A DNA stretch of 64,000 nt from the NCBI GenBank assembly GCA_018389105.1, contig JACATO010000626.1:496001-560000 (forward strand), read 5' to 3'. Both the position numbers and the translations under genes were made by a program. The notes beneath the pieces are model-generated. The model saw only the letters and a list, made by a program, of their open reading frames with translations. It had not been told where the DNA came from and searched no databases. The stretch is from Nautilus pompilius. Lineage: Eukaryota; Mollusca; Cephalopoda; Nautilida; Nautilidae. Below, one piece after another: positions 1 to 11,277 of the stretch. How positions within the stretch are numbered: position 1 is the stretch's first letter; every line of letters begins with the position of its first letter.

Positions 1-49
1 TAAATATGCTGAAATTGTATCATATAACTGTTACTGTATGTTGTAGTTT

Positions 50-650
50 CAAATGAACCAAGCATTGAAAATAGTTGGCCAACCTGGAATGCAGTTTCCA
101 CCAAGTGTGTAATTGGTGCATGAAGAAAAGTATAGCCTGAAGCAGTCCATGCCTTCATAGATTTTGAAGATAATGTCCAGGTATACAATGAAATTGTCAA
201 GTTGGCTAACAAAGCTGGATTTAGTGAACTCGACACATTGAATGTACAGGAGATTTTGAATTCTCACAGAGAGACTCTGAATTTTTTTTTAAAGACATTA
301 TGGAGTTGAAAAACATCAAGTTGTAGAATATGATGACAACAGTTAAAGAAAGATAGTTCCTGGGATAAACCTCACAACCAAAGTTCTTTCTGAGGCTTTA
401 ACTCAAATTTCTAGTGCAATGGATATGCTCTCAGAACATGATCCAAATTTGGAATGAAGCAGTGCTGTCAAGAGGGCTGTTATGAATGACATCAACTACT
501 ACAATGTCATTCTTAGTGAGAAGTGGGGAAAGGCAAAACTGTCCATACTTCATGATTTCTTTATAAATCAACTTTCTTCTCTATTGATAGAGGAAGGAAA
601 GATGCAAGCTACACAGTTGTCGATAGGTCATGTCAGCTCTCCACACAAAT
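50..650 (+). pseudogene. Tigger-like transposase, C-terminal relic
   Basis: Decayed 3' part of a Tigger/pogo (TIGD1-like) DNA-transposon transposase. Conceptual translation, moving between frames, gives the family's C-terminal order. First comes a WPTWNAVSTKCVIGA-type stretch (family: a Trp-rich piece before a WKK motif). Then PEAVHAF and NEIVKLANKAGF follow, then ELDTLNVQEILNSHRETL, which matches the acidic 'EEL..SHxEEL' segment of TIGD1-like proteins. A DPNLE...SSAVKRAVMNDI stretch matches the last segment of the family. Several stops and frameshifts are present, so it is not functional. The DNA-binding and catalytic parts would lie upstream of the window. A Tigger-type MITE lies about 0.9 kb downstream, but I see no evidence that the two are one element. 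Confidence 0.6.
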
Positions 651-1508
651 AATTTCCATCATTCTCTACTCCTGAGAGTATTTACAGAGTTTCTAAGGTG
701 TTTGTGAGACATTGAAACTTGATGGTGCTCCTAAAAGTAGTGTAAATATATTACACAGTACACTGCGTTTCTTTTATTTATGCCTGTTTTTAATTAAAAT
801 TTTGCACAGTAAAAAAATAAAATGCTAATTTTAATGTAAATCACCTTTGTTTCTTTGTTTACAATATGAAATAGTAACTTATAAATGCTAGAAATGCATC
901 ATTATAGTACTAATGGTATAAGATTTTCAATATAAAGTCACAATGTATGAACGAAGCTACAGAAACACATTAACTTCATATACTGAGGTATTACTGTACC
1001 TTATTTAAAGAACAAGTGTTTTTTTTTTATTTACTTTGTCAATGCCTCGACTGGTAATATGGTTTCAAGTGCAGACACTGACTAATGTCTTGTACTCTTG
1101 TTTATTTGCCTTGATTTTCTTTTTCTTCTTCAGTTTCATTTTAATGTGAAACAGTTAGGAAAATAAAATGTAGTACACAAACAGCCTAGAGACAATAATT
1201 CTATAAAAGTGCAGGAATATATACAATGGGCAGAAAATGCAGCTAGTGTTTTACTCGACATTAATCACAGGACGAGTTTTTATTTGAAGGTTAAACAGTG
1301 GTGTGCTATTTTTACTCATCATAGATACCTATTTTCTAATGAAACCTAACCAAACAATAAGAGGAAAAAAATTATTTATTACATGAATACATGTGTCTTG
1401 TTTGTCACTCTGTTCTTTATTTTAAGCAGGTGGGGATTTTAAAGATAGAATAACCTGCATTTCTCTGAATACTGAAAAAGAAATCTAAGCAGTTAAAAGC
1501 ACATTACA
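650..1508. other. AT-rich non-coding stretch, probable transposon 3' flank
   Basis: Nothing coding is visible. The first part may be the untranslated 3' end of the Tigger-like element. I could not find its terminal repeat. Confidence 0.4.
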
Positions 1509-2248
1509 CAGTAATCCCCCGGATACGGAAATTCTCCCTTATGGAAAATGTAAATTATGACCAGCAAATTCGGGAGCCCGGAAATTCATCCTTATGGAAA
1601 TTGAGAAAATTTTCATCGTTTTAAAAACACACCACAGAAAAATAAAACATTTTGCACAGTTTCCAGAAAGCACGGATACACAACATGTAGCATCATGGCC
1701 TCCACCCACCATTATCTTGTTTTCATCTGGCTGCAGTCTGTACGCATCTGTTTGTGGCTGCATTATGCAATGAAATAAGTGGCCAGAATTTTGAATATGT
1801 GGGATTGTGAATTAAAGAGTACAAATATACCACTGATAGTTCAACATCTTGGTCAGTGTCGTGATCTGGACTATAGAGATGGTTTTAGGAATCTTTGTTG
1901 ATTTGCTCGTGCATGCGTCTGCTAATATCACAATTACTGCCCTCCCTCCCAGTAACTCCCATTGTGAGACATCCCAGTCAGTATCACTTCACTCACTGAT
2001 CAACATCGGTTTTGGTGAGTTAAATTAATATAAGTGTGTAATATTATGTGAATCAATTATTTATTAAATGTGTTTTAAAAAGTCTATTTCCATTCTTAAG
2101 AATGTTTTTATTACCACTTCTAGTAAAAGATGCTTCCGTAGGAATGCATCTCCAAATATATAATAAACGTCAATAGGAAAATTAGGTTTACGTTACGGAA
2201 AAATGTTTCAGGTATGCGTCCTCTCCATATCACAGGGGGTGGGTACTG
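1509..2248. mobile_element. Tigger/pogo-type non-autonomous element (MITE)
   Basis: The left end reads CAGTAATCCCCCGGATACGG. The reverse complement of the right end reads CAGTACCCACCCCCTGTGAT. Both start with CAGT and a C-run, as in pogo/Tigger termini. The right end is followed by TA. The left end is preceded by CA, which could be a mutated TA duplication. Inside, variants of TTATGGAAA and CGGAAATTC recur near the left side and related CGTTACGGAAA / ATGCGTCCTC words near the right, so the element is loosely palindromic. No transposase is encoded. The 74-residue open frame inside (1539-1763, minus) is chance. Confidence 0.6.
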
Positions 2249-4199
2249 TATTTTTTTATTTTTTGGAAAATAAGGTTTTTGTATCATGGATAACACAAGT
2301 TTAAATACAACAGATATTAATTTTATTTTTTAAAATGAATTTAAAATATACAAACTGTTTAGTGATTGAAACACTGATAGTGCATAAACTATCCATTAAA
2401 CTTGATATCCTAAAGGTTCCTTTAATTAAATTCAGAACTGGTTGCATCCATATAGCATGTGCTCATCAACAAATAACCTGGCATAATACCATCCAGCCAT
2501 TGAAAATAAATATTACTTTACTGTTGCCAGCTGATGAAAATTATAGTAAATGTAAAATTGTGTGTCACAAGTTGTCTAAATTCACTCAGACCTCTTTCTA
2601 AAGCTTCTTGTAACTCATCACATGTGACAAAATAACTTATGGAAGATATATTTTGATGTTTTTAACCAAGGTTAACTGACAGAATTCCAAATCTAATCAT
2701 ATTCACAATATAATGGATGGTATTTAGTGGGGATCACCATAGTTTAAACGTAAATTATTTTTGTAAAATATGGTTTCTTACACTTTTGACATTAGCAACA
2801 TAACACTTTGCTCTCTCTCTAAGTTTTCTTAAATAACCATTCAAAGGTAAATAAATTACTTGGCTAATACTTATTGGCAGATGTATACCCAAATGCAACA
2901 GTGAGTAAAAATCCTATTATCTAAAGTATTTCTAATATTTCAACTTTTATTAACTAAAACAGAACAAAAAACTTCCAAACTTTTCAGATATTTTGTCTTT
3001 TAGATGAATTTGGTGGTGATCAGAATTATTGCATCATCTAAAATAATTGCCAAAGAAGGGAGGGTGTTGTCATGTGATTATGCTGTAAAATGCAGTTCTT
3101 AAGCACTTATTTATGTTAAAATTGCATATTTTCAATTTAACACAACAAAAACATGGAATTCTCCCTTTAAAAGGAACAAGCAATATTTGGTTTAAAATAT
3201 AAGATGCACCACTGTAGATAGTAGAATAATTAAAGTTTAATAAATTTCTTCTGTTGATAATATTTTAAAAGATATTTTAGTTAAATCTACAATTCTGTGG
3301 ATGATTGGTCTATTTCAGTGATGTCAGGTAAACGTAACACTTGTACTCTGTTATAGGCGGAGAACCGGCATTCAAAACAAAATGCATATTTTACTACTAA
3401 AATTAAAAAAAAAAGAACTATATATTGCTAACCATATATTGTGGATCCTTCAATGGAATATCACATCGTTTATGATCAATTAAAAAAATATATATATACA
3501 ATAAGTTTTCTATAAATGATCACAAAACATTTTTCATAAAAAAAATATTCTCCTTCTGTTTGTTGACTGTATTGAATATTTTTGACAACCTATCAACTGA
3601 ATTAAATCAAAAGCTGATAAAATAAAACTGTTGTGTGTCACCAGGTAAAATGGCTATAGAACAAAAATTTATGCTTGCAAACAGTTTTCTATTATTGCAC
3701 TAAATAAATCAGTAACATTCTCAGTGTAAAACAGCTAAACAAGTAAACATTTTTCAGTTTGGAGTAAGCAGGTTAATAGTTATCAAAGCACTCACATGCA
3801 GGGCCCACAGCATAAGAGAAATAGGAAAGAAAGGTAGTGAAAATAAAGCAATCAGTAAATCAGAAGCAAACAATTCTTGACCAACAAACAGTTAGCACCT
3901 CACCACAATTATGCTACCAAAAGTTTCATTTCTACAACAATTATGAAAAGTGCTTGAGAGAGGGGCACTATCAGTTGATTAGTACGTAAAAGATCTCTCT
4001 TAGGTATGAAAATAAGGAAAACAATAGCTTGACTTGGCAAGGGAGCATAAAACTTACACAATTCAACAATGATACAATGTACTATTGTTGGATAATAGCC
4101 AATTAAAAATTTTTGGCCAGAAAAGACAGAGCACTGAAAGAAGATTGGAGAAAGATTTATTAAGGGTTGTAATACATACAGCCAATAAACATAGGAAAA
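2249..4199. other. AT-rich non-coding stretch
   Basis: No exon, RNA gene or recognisable transposon was seen. An 88-codon open frame at 2335-2601 has AT-driven composition and no family resemblance. Confidence 0.4.
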
Positions 4200-4510
4200 A
4201 AATGAAAGTATGGATCTGTTTAATGGATCTCAGTTTGAAAAATTAATCAAAATCAATTGAATTCATACAAGAAAAGTACCATGCAATTTTGCAGATTCAT
4301 GTTAAAGCTTCTGGGCATCAATTGTTAGACTCTGGCTTTAACCCAAACACACTGCAAAACTCAATAAACATCTATCACAAAAAGAAGTGGATAGAATCCT
4401 GAAAATAATGAACTGCCTTTATCATTCTTCGGATCTCAACACAGCTGAACCCATTTGAAGCAAGCTAGACAGAAAGGGTTAAAACTAGGAAGTAAACTAA
4501 TGTTCTGTTG
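4200..4510 (+). pseudogene. Tc1-like transposase C-terminal relic
   Basis: Translation around 4320-4480 gives NPNTLQNS / PKHTAKLNKHLSQKEVDRI followed by HSSDLNTAEPI and SKLDRKG. These match the family's DPKHTS...KE.D.VL block and the SPDLNPIE..W.ELDRKV block that carries the last catalytic residue of Tc1-like enzymes. Frames must be joined and the Trp before SKLD is a stop. It is an old, dead copy. The upstream part (about 4020-4200) may belong to the same element but is too decayed to align by eye. Confidence 0.55.
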
Positions 4511-4930
4511 TCATGGAATAATTTGAAAAAAGAAATATATTTTTTTCTTCTCATTACTTAAACAAATAAATAGCTGGGATTACAAAAATATGTAAAACAA
4601 CAAGAAGATATTTCAATAAAACTAGTCAAAAGATCTCGCTATAATTCTTTTTAATGTATGTATTTTTTAAAAGTTATACAGAAAAACATGTAACTCAAAT
4701 TTATTATATATATGGAATAATTCAGTGATGAGTTTACAGCTATGTCCTTCAGGATATAAAGCATACTCTTGATAACTTGAAGTTGCAGTCACTTCCCAAA
4801 ATACTTCAAATTATCCAAAGTTTTTATAATTGGAAAGATTAGAATTTTGCCAACTTACATGCCACTTTGAGTTAAATAGCATATTCATACCTATCCAACA
4901 TTGATTGAGAGTTGCGTGCATACATGCATG

Positions 4931-4931
<1 letters not shown>
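4511..4931. other. AT-rich non-coding stretch
   Basis: No feature was recognised. Confidence 0.4.

Positions 4932-4962
<31 letters not shown>
4932..4962. repeat. (TG)n microsatellite
   Basis: Uninterrupted TG repeat, about 15 units, preceded by ATGCATGCATG. Confidence 0.95.
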
Positions 4963-4963
<1 letters not shown>

Positions 4964-5979
4964 TTACTGAATATTCATAACAGAAAATAAGTGCAAAATC
5001 AAAATAGTGTTTTAGAGCAAGCCTACAGAGATAAAGAAAAAACTGAAACTGGTCATTAGAGAAAGTGTGATAACAAAAGTTATTAAAGCTAAAAGACCTG
5101 ATAATATTTTCTATGAACTTTATGCAAATCCTCAACCATTTTGTTTAATTTATCATAAAGAAAATATCTTCCAAAGAAATAAAAAGTAGCAAATATTAAA
5201 CTTTTTTTAAAAGGGTTAGCAAAGCTTTAAAATCATTTATGTACAATATTTTGCAAAAATCTCATTAAAGTGTTAACCTTAAAGATTTTTGGTTAAAATT
5301 TATTCTCTAAAATATATTCTAGAATATTTTAAAAGCTTAGTTAATGATGAAAATCTAGTCTTTTGATAAAGTTTCTTATAAAAAAGCAGGAGAGTAAACC
5401 TTTCTACAACAATGCAGATTTATCAAGAAGTGTGACACAGGTTTCAGCGTTATGACTTGATAGTATGGCAGATCTTAATACGAAGAAGTTTGCAGCAGAT
5501 AATACTAAAATTTCTACTAAAGTTAATAGTGAACAGGATAGATGATCAATTAGACCTATCAGTTAAATGAAAAATAGATTTCAATAGAAAAATATAATTA
5601 TTATTATATAGGAGATACCTGATGGTAAAATGTAATTTTAAAAAATTCAGTTATTATTAACAAAAATCTAAAACATGAGAAACCATTTATTTCAGATGCT
5701 AATAAAGCTAAGACACTGAACTGAAACATCAAAAAAGAAAACAAGGACATGTTTACCTAATTAGTCAATAATATATCATATTATTTGGTGTGTGGTTTTT
5801 TCTTTACAATGTTGTTTCTTTTGAAAAAAAAAAACAATGGCTGCATTTATATTACAAACCATATAACTTAAAATATTTATGCATTGAACATTTCTGGTAG
5901 AAAAAAATAGTAGTAGTGGATCCTGATGATGAGATAAGCTCATCACCCTCTTAACAAAGTGACACACACATCAACAGAC
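4963..5979. other. AT-rich non-coding stretch, probable intron or downstream flank
   Basis: No clear feature. Some KRPDNIFYELY-like frames near 5040-5130 look vaguely LINE-like but are too short to claim. Confidence 0.35.
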
Positions 5980-6024
5980 CTGATTCTTTGAACTTCTGGG
6001 TCCGGCAACAAACATCCCATCATT
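5980..6024 (-). CDS. putative 45-nt coding exon of unidentified minus-strand gene
   Basis: On the minus strand the sequence runs CCATTTTCTGCAG | exon | GTCTGTTGA. The 45-nt insert is open in phase 0 at both ends and encodes NDGMFVAGPRSSKNQ. The acceptor has a pyrimidine-rich tract and the donor is preceded by CAG. Base composition is clearly richer in G and C than the surrounding DNA. Its phase joins cleanly to the exon at 11202-11277, which ends in phase 0. I do not recognise the protein. It could still be a chance open stretch, because 45 nt is short. Confidence 0.5.
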
Positions 6025-6639
6025 CTGCAGAAAATGGAAAACATACATTATAATTCTTTTCTTTTCTTTTATTGAAATAACCTTAAAAGTTGATTAAATT
6101 AAAAATAAAATAAGAAAACAATACATTATTCGTAATAACTATATAAATATTAAGAGTAAATTTTTAAGATTCCATGCAGATGTTACATGTAAAAACAAAA
6201 CATTTTTTTACCAGAATAAATCTACAAAGTTCTCTAAATTTACTGCAGGTAAACTTGGTGATGGTTAAAAACAAAACTTGGCATCCATTGGATGAAGAAT
6301 AAATTAAAACAACAGAAAAAAGTGAAATAACTATTATTTTATAAAAACATGCCAACATAGCTGTAGGAAAGTGTTTTTCAACATTTAACATCAGGAGAGA
6401 CCAGGGTCAGTTGTTACAGCATCGGTGATTCTTAATAACACCCACAGGTAAGGATATTCATAGCATTGAGTACAGCTTATTTATGTGCTTAACTATGAAT
6501 TACTATTGCCCAGAATTTTTTCTTCCAAGCCATTAAAGTTAGTATTAATATAAACTTTATTAATAATATATTTGATGACTTATTGTTTCTTTCTCATAAT
6601 ACAATAGGAAGAGCTCCATAAAATCACTGATTTTATAAA

Positions 6640-6667
6640 TATATATATATACACACACACACACACA
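6640..6667. repeat. (TA)n(CA)n microsatellite
   Basis: A TA repeat passes directly into a CA repeat. Confidence 0.9.
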
Positions 6668-9295
6668 TGTAGTTTACTTGAGCAATATTAATGCAAACAC
6701 TGCCTTCTTACGATAAAAATATTTTAAACTGCCATCAAAAGCCGTATAAAGTCCCAAACAGCAGGATTCTGTTCTGTGATTCAATAACTTTGTGACTATA
6801 CACTAAATTTAAAAATAACCATCATAAAATGGGAAACTTAAGCAAAAAAACCTTTGCATCTTTTAATAGTCTGTTGCTTGTTTATTTAAAGTTATTATTT
6901 GAAAACATAAATAGTAATAAATATAGCTAAATTAGAAATCCAGAAAACACCATTAAAAGTAATGCCTGCCAATAAAAAAATTAAATGGTCTAAGAATAAA
7001 ATAAGCTATTTAATTTTAAAATATTTGCCAAAAATTATTAGCAATCTTTTGTTGTACATTAAGAATATGCCAAGAAATTTTATCAGTTCCATTTTTATTT
7101 ACAAACCAAATTCATTCAAAATATTAGATCCATCCATCGTGTCTAAAGAACAAATGGTTTAAATGGAAGCAACACAAAAAGAAAAAAAGTTAAACATTTT
7201 TAAAGTTATAAAGTAGATTGAATACAGTCAGCAATAAACTTGGAAACTGTGAAGGTAAAATCTTGGAAAGGGAAATCGCAGATAATAGCCCTGTTTTAAC
7301 TTAATAATAAAACAGCATGAGCAGTGACATCTAACAGGTGGGAGAACCATCTGGAGCAAACATAAGACCTAACCGAACTTACCAAAAGAAAAGTAGAACT
7401 GGAACAGTCAAACAAAAGAAAAGTGTGAGCAAATTTCACATATATGAAAAAACTACAAATGATTTGGTGTTCATTTAAACTAAACTAAATCATTATTAGA
7501 CTAATTACAACATAATTGTAAACTTACAAATAAAAGAATAAATTAGTTAAAATTATAACCAACATCTAATGAAGAAGCTACAGGTAGATGAGTATTTGCA
7601 TTATAATAATGCTATACTTAAAAACAACCATCTCAAATGCCTGTCTGACATCAAAATAGTTGATGGAATCAAATTTCTCAGGGTGGTTGATAAGTTATTT
7701 GTAAACCAAGGGCTTATGAACAACCAAACAACAGGTATTTAACAATAAAAATAGTTTTGGATAGAGTGCATGAAAGAAAAAAATTAGTTACCATCATCGT
7801 GATACTTAACAGTGTTAAAAGAAACATAATGCATTTGACCAAAATCATTCTATAGCTTGAGTGGAGCCATGTAATTGAAAAGGACAAAAAAAAAAACAAA
7901 CAACTATCGAAGAAACTTTACAGTTTTCCTACTATGCCGACTACTGCGCCATGGTCAGGACTGTTGATTAGTAGTTCTATGTCCACCAATAAAAATGCAA
8001 GAATAAACAGGTTGAACTTCTTGCCATAATACTAATTTATTGAACATCACATATCTTAAAAAATGTTGCCTCAAGCAAAAGAGGGAGAATCTGCTGTTGA
8101 ATTAGGGATGTTTGTATTCATTTGTGTGTGTTTGAGATGGAGGGGTTGACAAGTTAAACACATTTAAAAAATGAAGCAACATATCATAAAAACAAAAATG
8201 GTGGCTTCATGAAAGGAGCCAAAATAGTATTAGACTGAGCTGAAGCAATAAGTGTGTGCATTTAGTGACTGATGATAAAGATTGACGCACTAATGTAAAA
8301 GAGTTACAAGAATTCAAGCTGGCTGTTAAATTCAGTAAAGCACAAGTAGTCATTAAAAAAAAGGATCAATATAAACAGAAAGTACATTGAAATTCAAAAT
8401 TCAAATTTTCTCTAAAGGTCAAACTCAACAACTTTTGAGGAAAAGGTATGCAATAGGTGAGTGATAGAAGGAAAGGTGAAGTATTAGGCTCATCTATCTA
8501 ATAAAATCAGTCTTTTGGTCTCTGACTGCCCAGTCTCTTCTGTGACAGAAGAGGAAAGTCATAACTTCAGTTAACCACATATAAACAAAAAAGAAATTTA
8601 ATATCTGAAATTCAGTAAAAACAGAAAGTAAATTATGATAATGCTAATGTTTACTGGTTTTTCATCAGCCAGCCATGCTTCACTTTTTTATAACATCTAG
8701 AAATGAAGTGTTCCAGTAGAAACATTCCGTTGAATGTGTGGATAACTTCTGCACACTGGTTTTTGAAAATGACATTAGCATGCGAGTTCAAAAGAAGAAG
8801 AAGAATGTTTACTGAAGAAACATTTTACAACTTATTCAAACAAAAAGCATATACATTTATCAAGTTGACTTTCACTTCTGGAGCTGTCAGTATAAAGAAA
8901 CAACTTATGTCTTTTAAGCAAAGTGAAGATAAGCATTCAAAAAGTAAAATTATAGTTTTTTAATTTTCTAAAAAATCAATGCATTATTATAACATCTACG
9001 CATTTATATTGTAAGAAATTATTTCTTAAAATTAATAAATTTTGAATAATTGTGATGTATGCACTGAATGCTGATATAAGATACTAAAGGAAGTGCATCA
9101 ATTTAGGAAATGGAGAGAAAATATATTGTATACACATTATACGGCTTTCTACTTAAGACACTAACACAAAAGATTTTTTTTTGGAAAATAAGTGTAAATT
9201 AGTGTTACTTTTAATTATATGTATTAAAAGAATAAGCAAATAAATTGTGTTACTAATTCATATCAGTTTAATGTTGGGGAGAAATCATTGAAGAT
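6668..9295. other. AT-rich non-coding stretch, probable intron
   Basis: It lies between candidate exons of the minus-strand gene. No transposon end, RNA or further exon could be supported. Small open frames at 6962-7162 and 8703-8963 have no family resemblance. Confidence 0.35.
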
Positions 9296-9480
9296 GAACT
9301 ATTTGGCACTTATCTTCTTTGTTGCCTGATCTTGTGTCAGGAGAGCAAGGATACTGCAGCTAAGATTCGCAGTTAAGGTCTGATTGCAGCAATACCTGGT
9401 AGGGCCAGCAACCCTGCTGCTGCAGGATGCTCCATACTGAGTGTTACTCTTCCTCAGTCAGTTTTCTTCAAAAAAGTGCT
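9296..9480 (-). other. coding-like island, unassigned
   Basis: A short stretch of clearly higher GC within AT-rich DNA. On the minus strand a frame stays open for about 50 codons through YGASCSSRVAGPT, RYCCNQTLTANLSC and SILALLTQDQATKKISA, after a TGA. Inside it, a 24-nt piece (9396-9419) is flanked by CTGCAG on the 5' side and GTATTG on the 3' side. In phase 0 it would encode QQGCWPYQ, which would keep phase between the exons at 11202-11277 and 5980-6024. The pyrimidine tract before it is weak. The plus strand also reads well (AAIPGRASNPAAAGCS). It may be a microexon, part of an old repeat, or chance. Confidence 0.25.
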
Positions 9481-9593
9481 CTGAGAGTCTGACAATGGAT
9501 TTTTTAAACATTGTTTGGAGGTGGTTGAAATCTAAAATGTAAACTAAAAGGGAATGGTTGTGGTATTGTTCTATTATAAATTGATTTATATCA

Positions 9594-9627
9594 TTGTGTG
9601 TGTGTGTGTTTATTATATATATATATT
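9594..9627. repeat. (TG)n and (TA)n microsatellite
   Basis: A TGTGTGTG run is followed after a few bases by an ATATATATAT run. Confidence 0.85.
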
Positions 9628-11201
9628 TCAAAATGGAAGATGCAAGGTTGTGTACCCTAAAGACAAGCTTACACTATATTCTGAATAAACTAGCTAACTC
9701 AGTCTATTAAGGTTCTAGGCCATTGCCAAAGATAAAGTTCCTGACATTTTCTCTATCTATATTTAAACATTAAACCTAAGTTATAAAAATATATATAATA
9801 AAATATCAATATAGCATTCATTTCTCCAAGTCACACAAGTAAGGTGAAAAAGATTAAATGTGAAATTCTTATAAATAATCCATAGAAAAGATTTATGATC
9901 AGAAGATGGACTAAGCACAGGCTATTGAAATTTTTTAAACTTAGTGCATACAGCTGCCAACAAACTCCAGATGGAACAGCCAGTTACTGTGACCAAGGGA
10001 TTAAGGAGAGTTGGAGAGCACATCATTTATCTGTAAGAATCTTAATACTGTACAAATTTTGCATGCTTTCTTAAATGAGAACTATCCAAGCTTTTATGGA
10101 AGAAATTTTCTGAGAGATCACCAAAGTCTAAATCTTTGGCAATGTTTTCAATAAACATTGTCTTGTCATCTATATTTATGCATCTATAACTGTTTGAGGC
10201 ATCTGTATGCTCTGACTGATTCTTAAGAACAAACTTTAAAATGGCTCTATTTTTATTTTTAGCCCATTTCTTGCTGCTGCTCCGATATCTTTGACCAGTG
10301 TCTCATTGAGCATAATTTTACAGGAGTAACAACATTTGCTATTTATGTTGTCCTTATTGCTGGTGACTAATGACTGATGCACTCTCTCCACATATATGGC
10401 TAGCTGGCTCAAATCAGGAACTTACTGACTTCAGTGTATAAAAACATTGAATTGATAAGAAAATAAACTGGATAATAAGGGAAGGCAAAGAAATCAGCAG
10501 GTTATCTCACAACTTTCTGTCATCTACTGCCCACTTTTAACTAAAATATTATATCGACAGTACAACATCATTAAACATGAGAGAAATTAGAACTTCAGTG
10601 GCCAAGTATTGTAGCTATCCATTGGAGGAAAAATAAAGTATTCTGAAACGAACAATCTTTATTTTTATTTAAAATATCTTAATTACTTTCTTCTTTTTGA
10701 TTTTTGATAAGGTTGGATACAATTTCACCAAAACTGGCCTTTGTTTCTTTTGTATTTTTTTGTCAAAAAACAAAAATACAAGAACAAACAGCTTATATTT
10801 TTATTTCTATTCAAGTGGAAGACTGCTATTGTTATTATACAACATCAAGAAAGTCTTGCTGGGTTAAGCAAAGGGTTGCCCAAAAGCAGATTCAGTAACT
10901 CCCATCGTGTTTCCAAGACCAGCCTGCTGCCAGTTTGTCTGCCATATTGGATCCTCTTCCATTATTATTTTTCTTCTTTGGATTATTCTAATGTCAGTTT
11001 GAAGTACAGATCTTGCTGCATGAATAGCACCAACTGGTAGAAATTGGTTTTAACTACCTATTCAAAATTGTTTAGGTAACACCAGAAATTGAACTAAAAT
11101 GGAACTTATCCTAGAACACTTCAACAGAAATCTGCAAAGAAAATTTAGAAAGAAAGATTCTTTTTGTTTCTCAAGTCTTGCTGATGATGAATGCAGCTTA
11201 C
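9628..11201. other. AT-rich non-coding stretch, probable intron
   Basis: No exon could be supported. Two overlapping open frames around 10704-11040 include a GC-richer patch at 10870-10950, but the patch has no usable splice sites in a matching phase. Confidence 0.35.
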
Positions 11202-11277
11202 CTGCACAGCAGGCCATAGATTAAAGTCATCTCGTTGGTGCCGATCAGTCATATTCAGACTGGGATAACAATCAGGG
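11202..11277 (-). CDS. putative 76-nt coding exon of unidentified minus-strand gene
   Basis: On the minus strand it is bounded by TTTTGTATTTTCAG and GTAAGCTGC, both close to consensus. The 76 nt are open only when one base completes a codon from the previous exon. The peptide is then PDCYPSLNMTDRHQRDDFNL followed by WPAVQ, ending in phase 0. The other two frames contain stops. Composition is about twice as GC-rich as the flanks. The previous exon must end with two bases of a codon, so the exon at 14635-14793 (phase 0) is not its direct neighbour, and at least one exon between them is missing from this annotation. I do not recognise the product. Confidence 0.62.

Noticed and set aside
7300-7322. 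Plus-strand AACAG | 22 nt | GTGGGA microexon candidate.
   Set aside because: All three frames of the 22 nt contain a stop.
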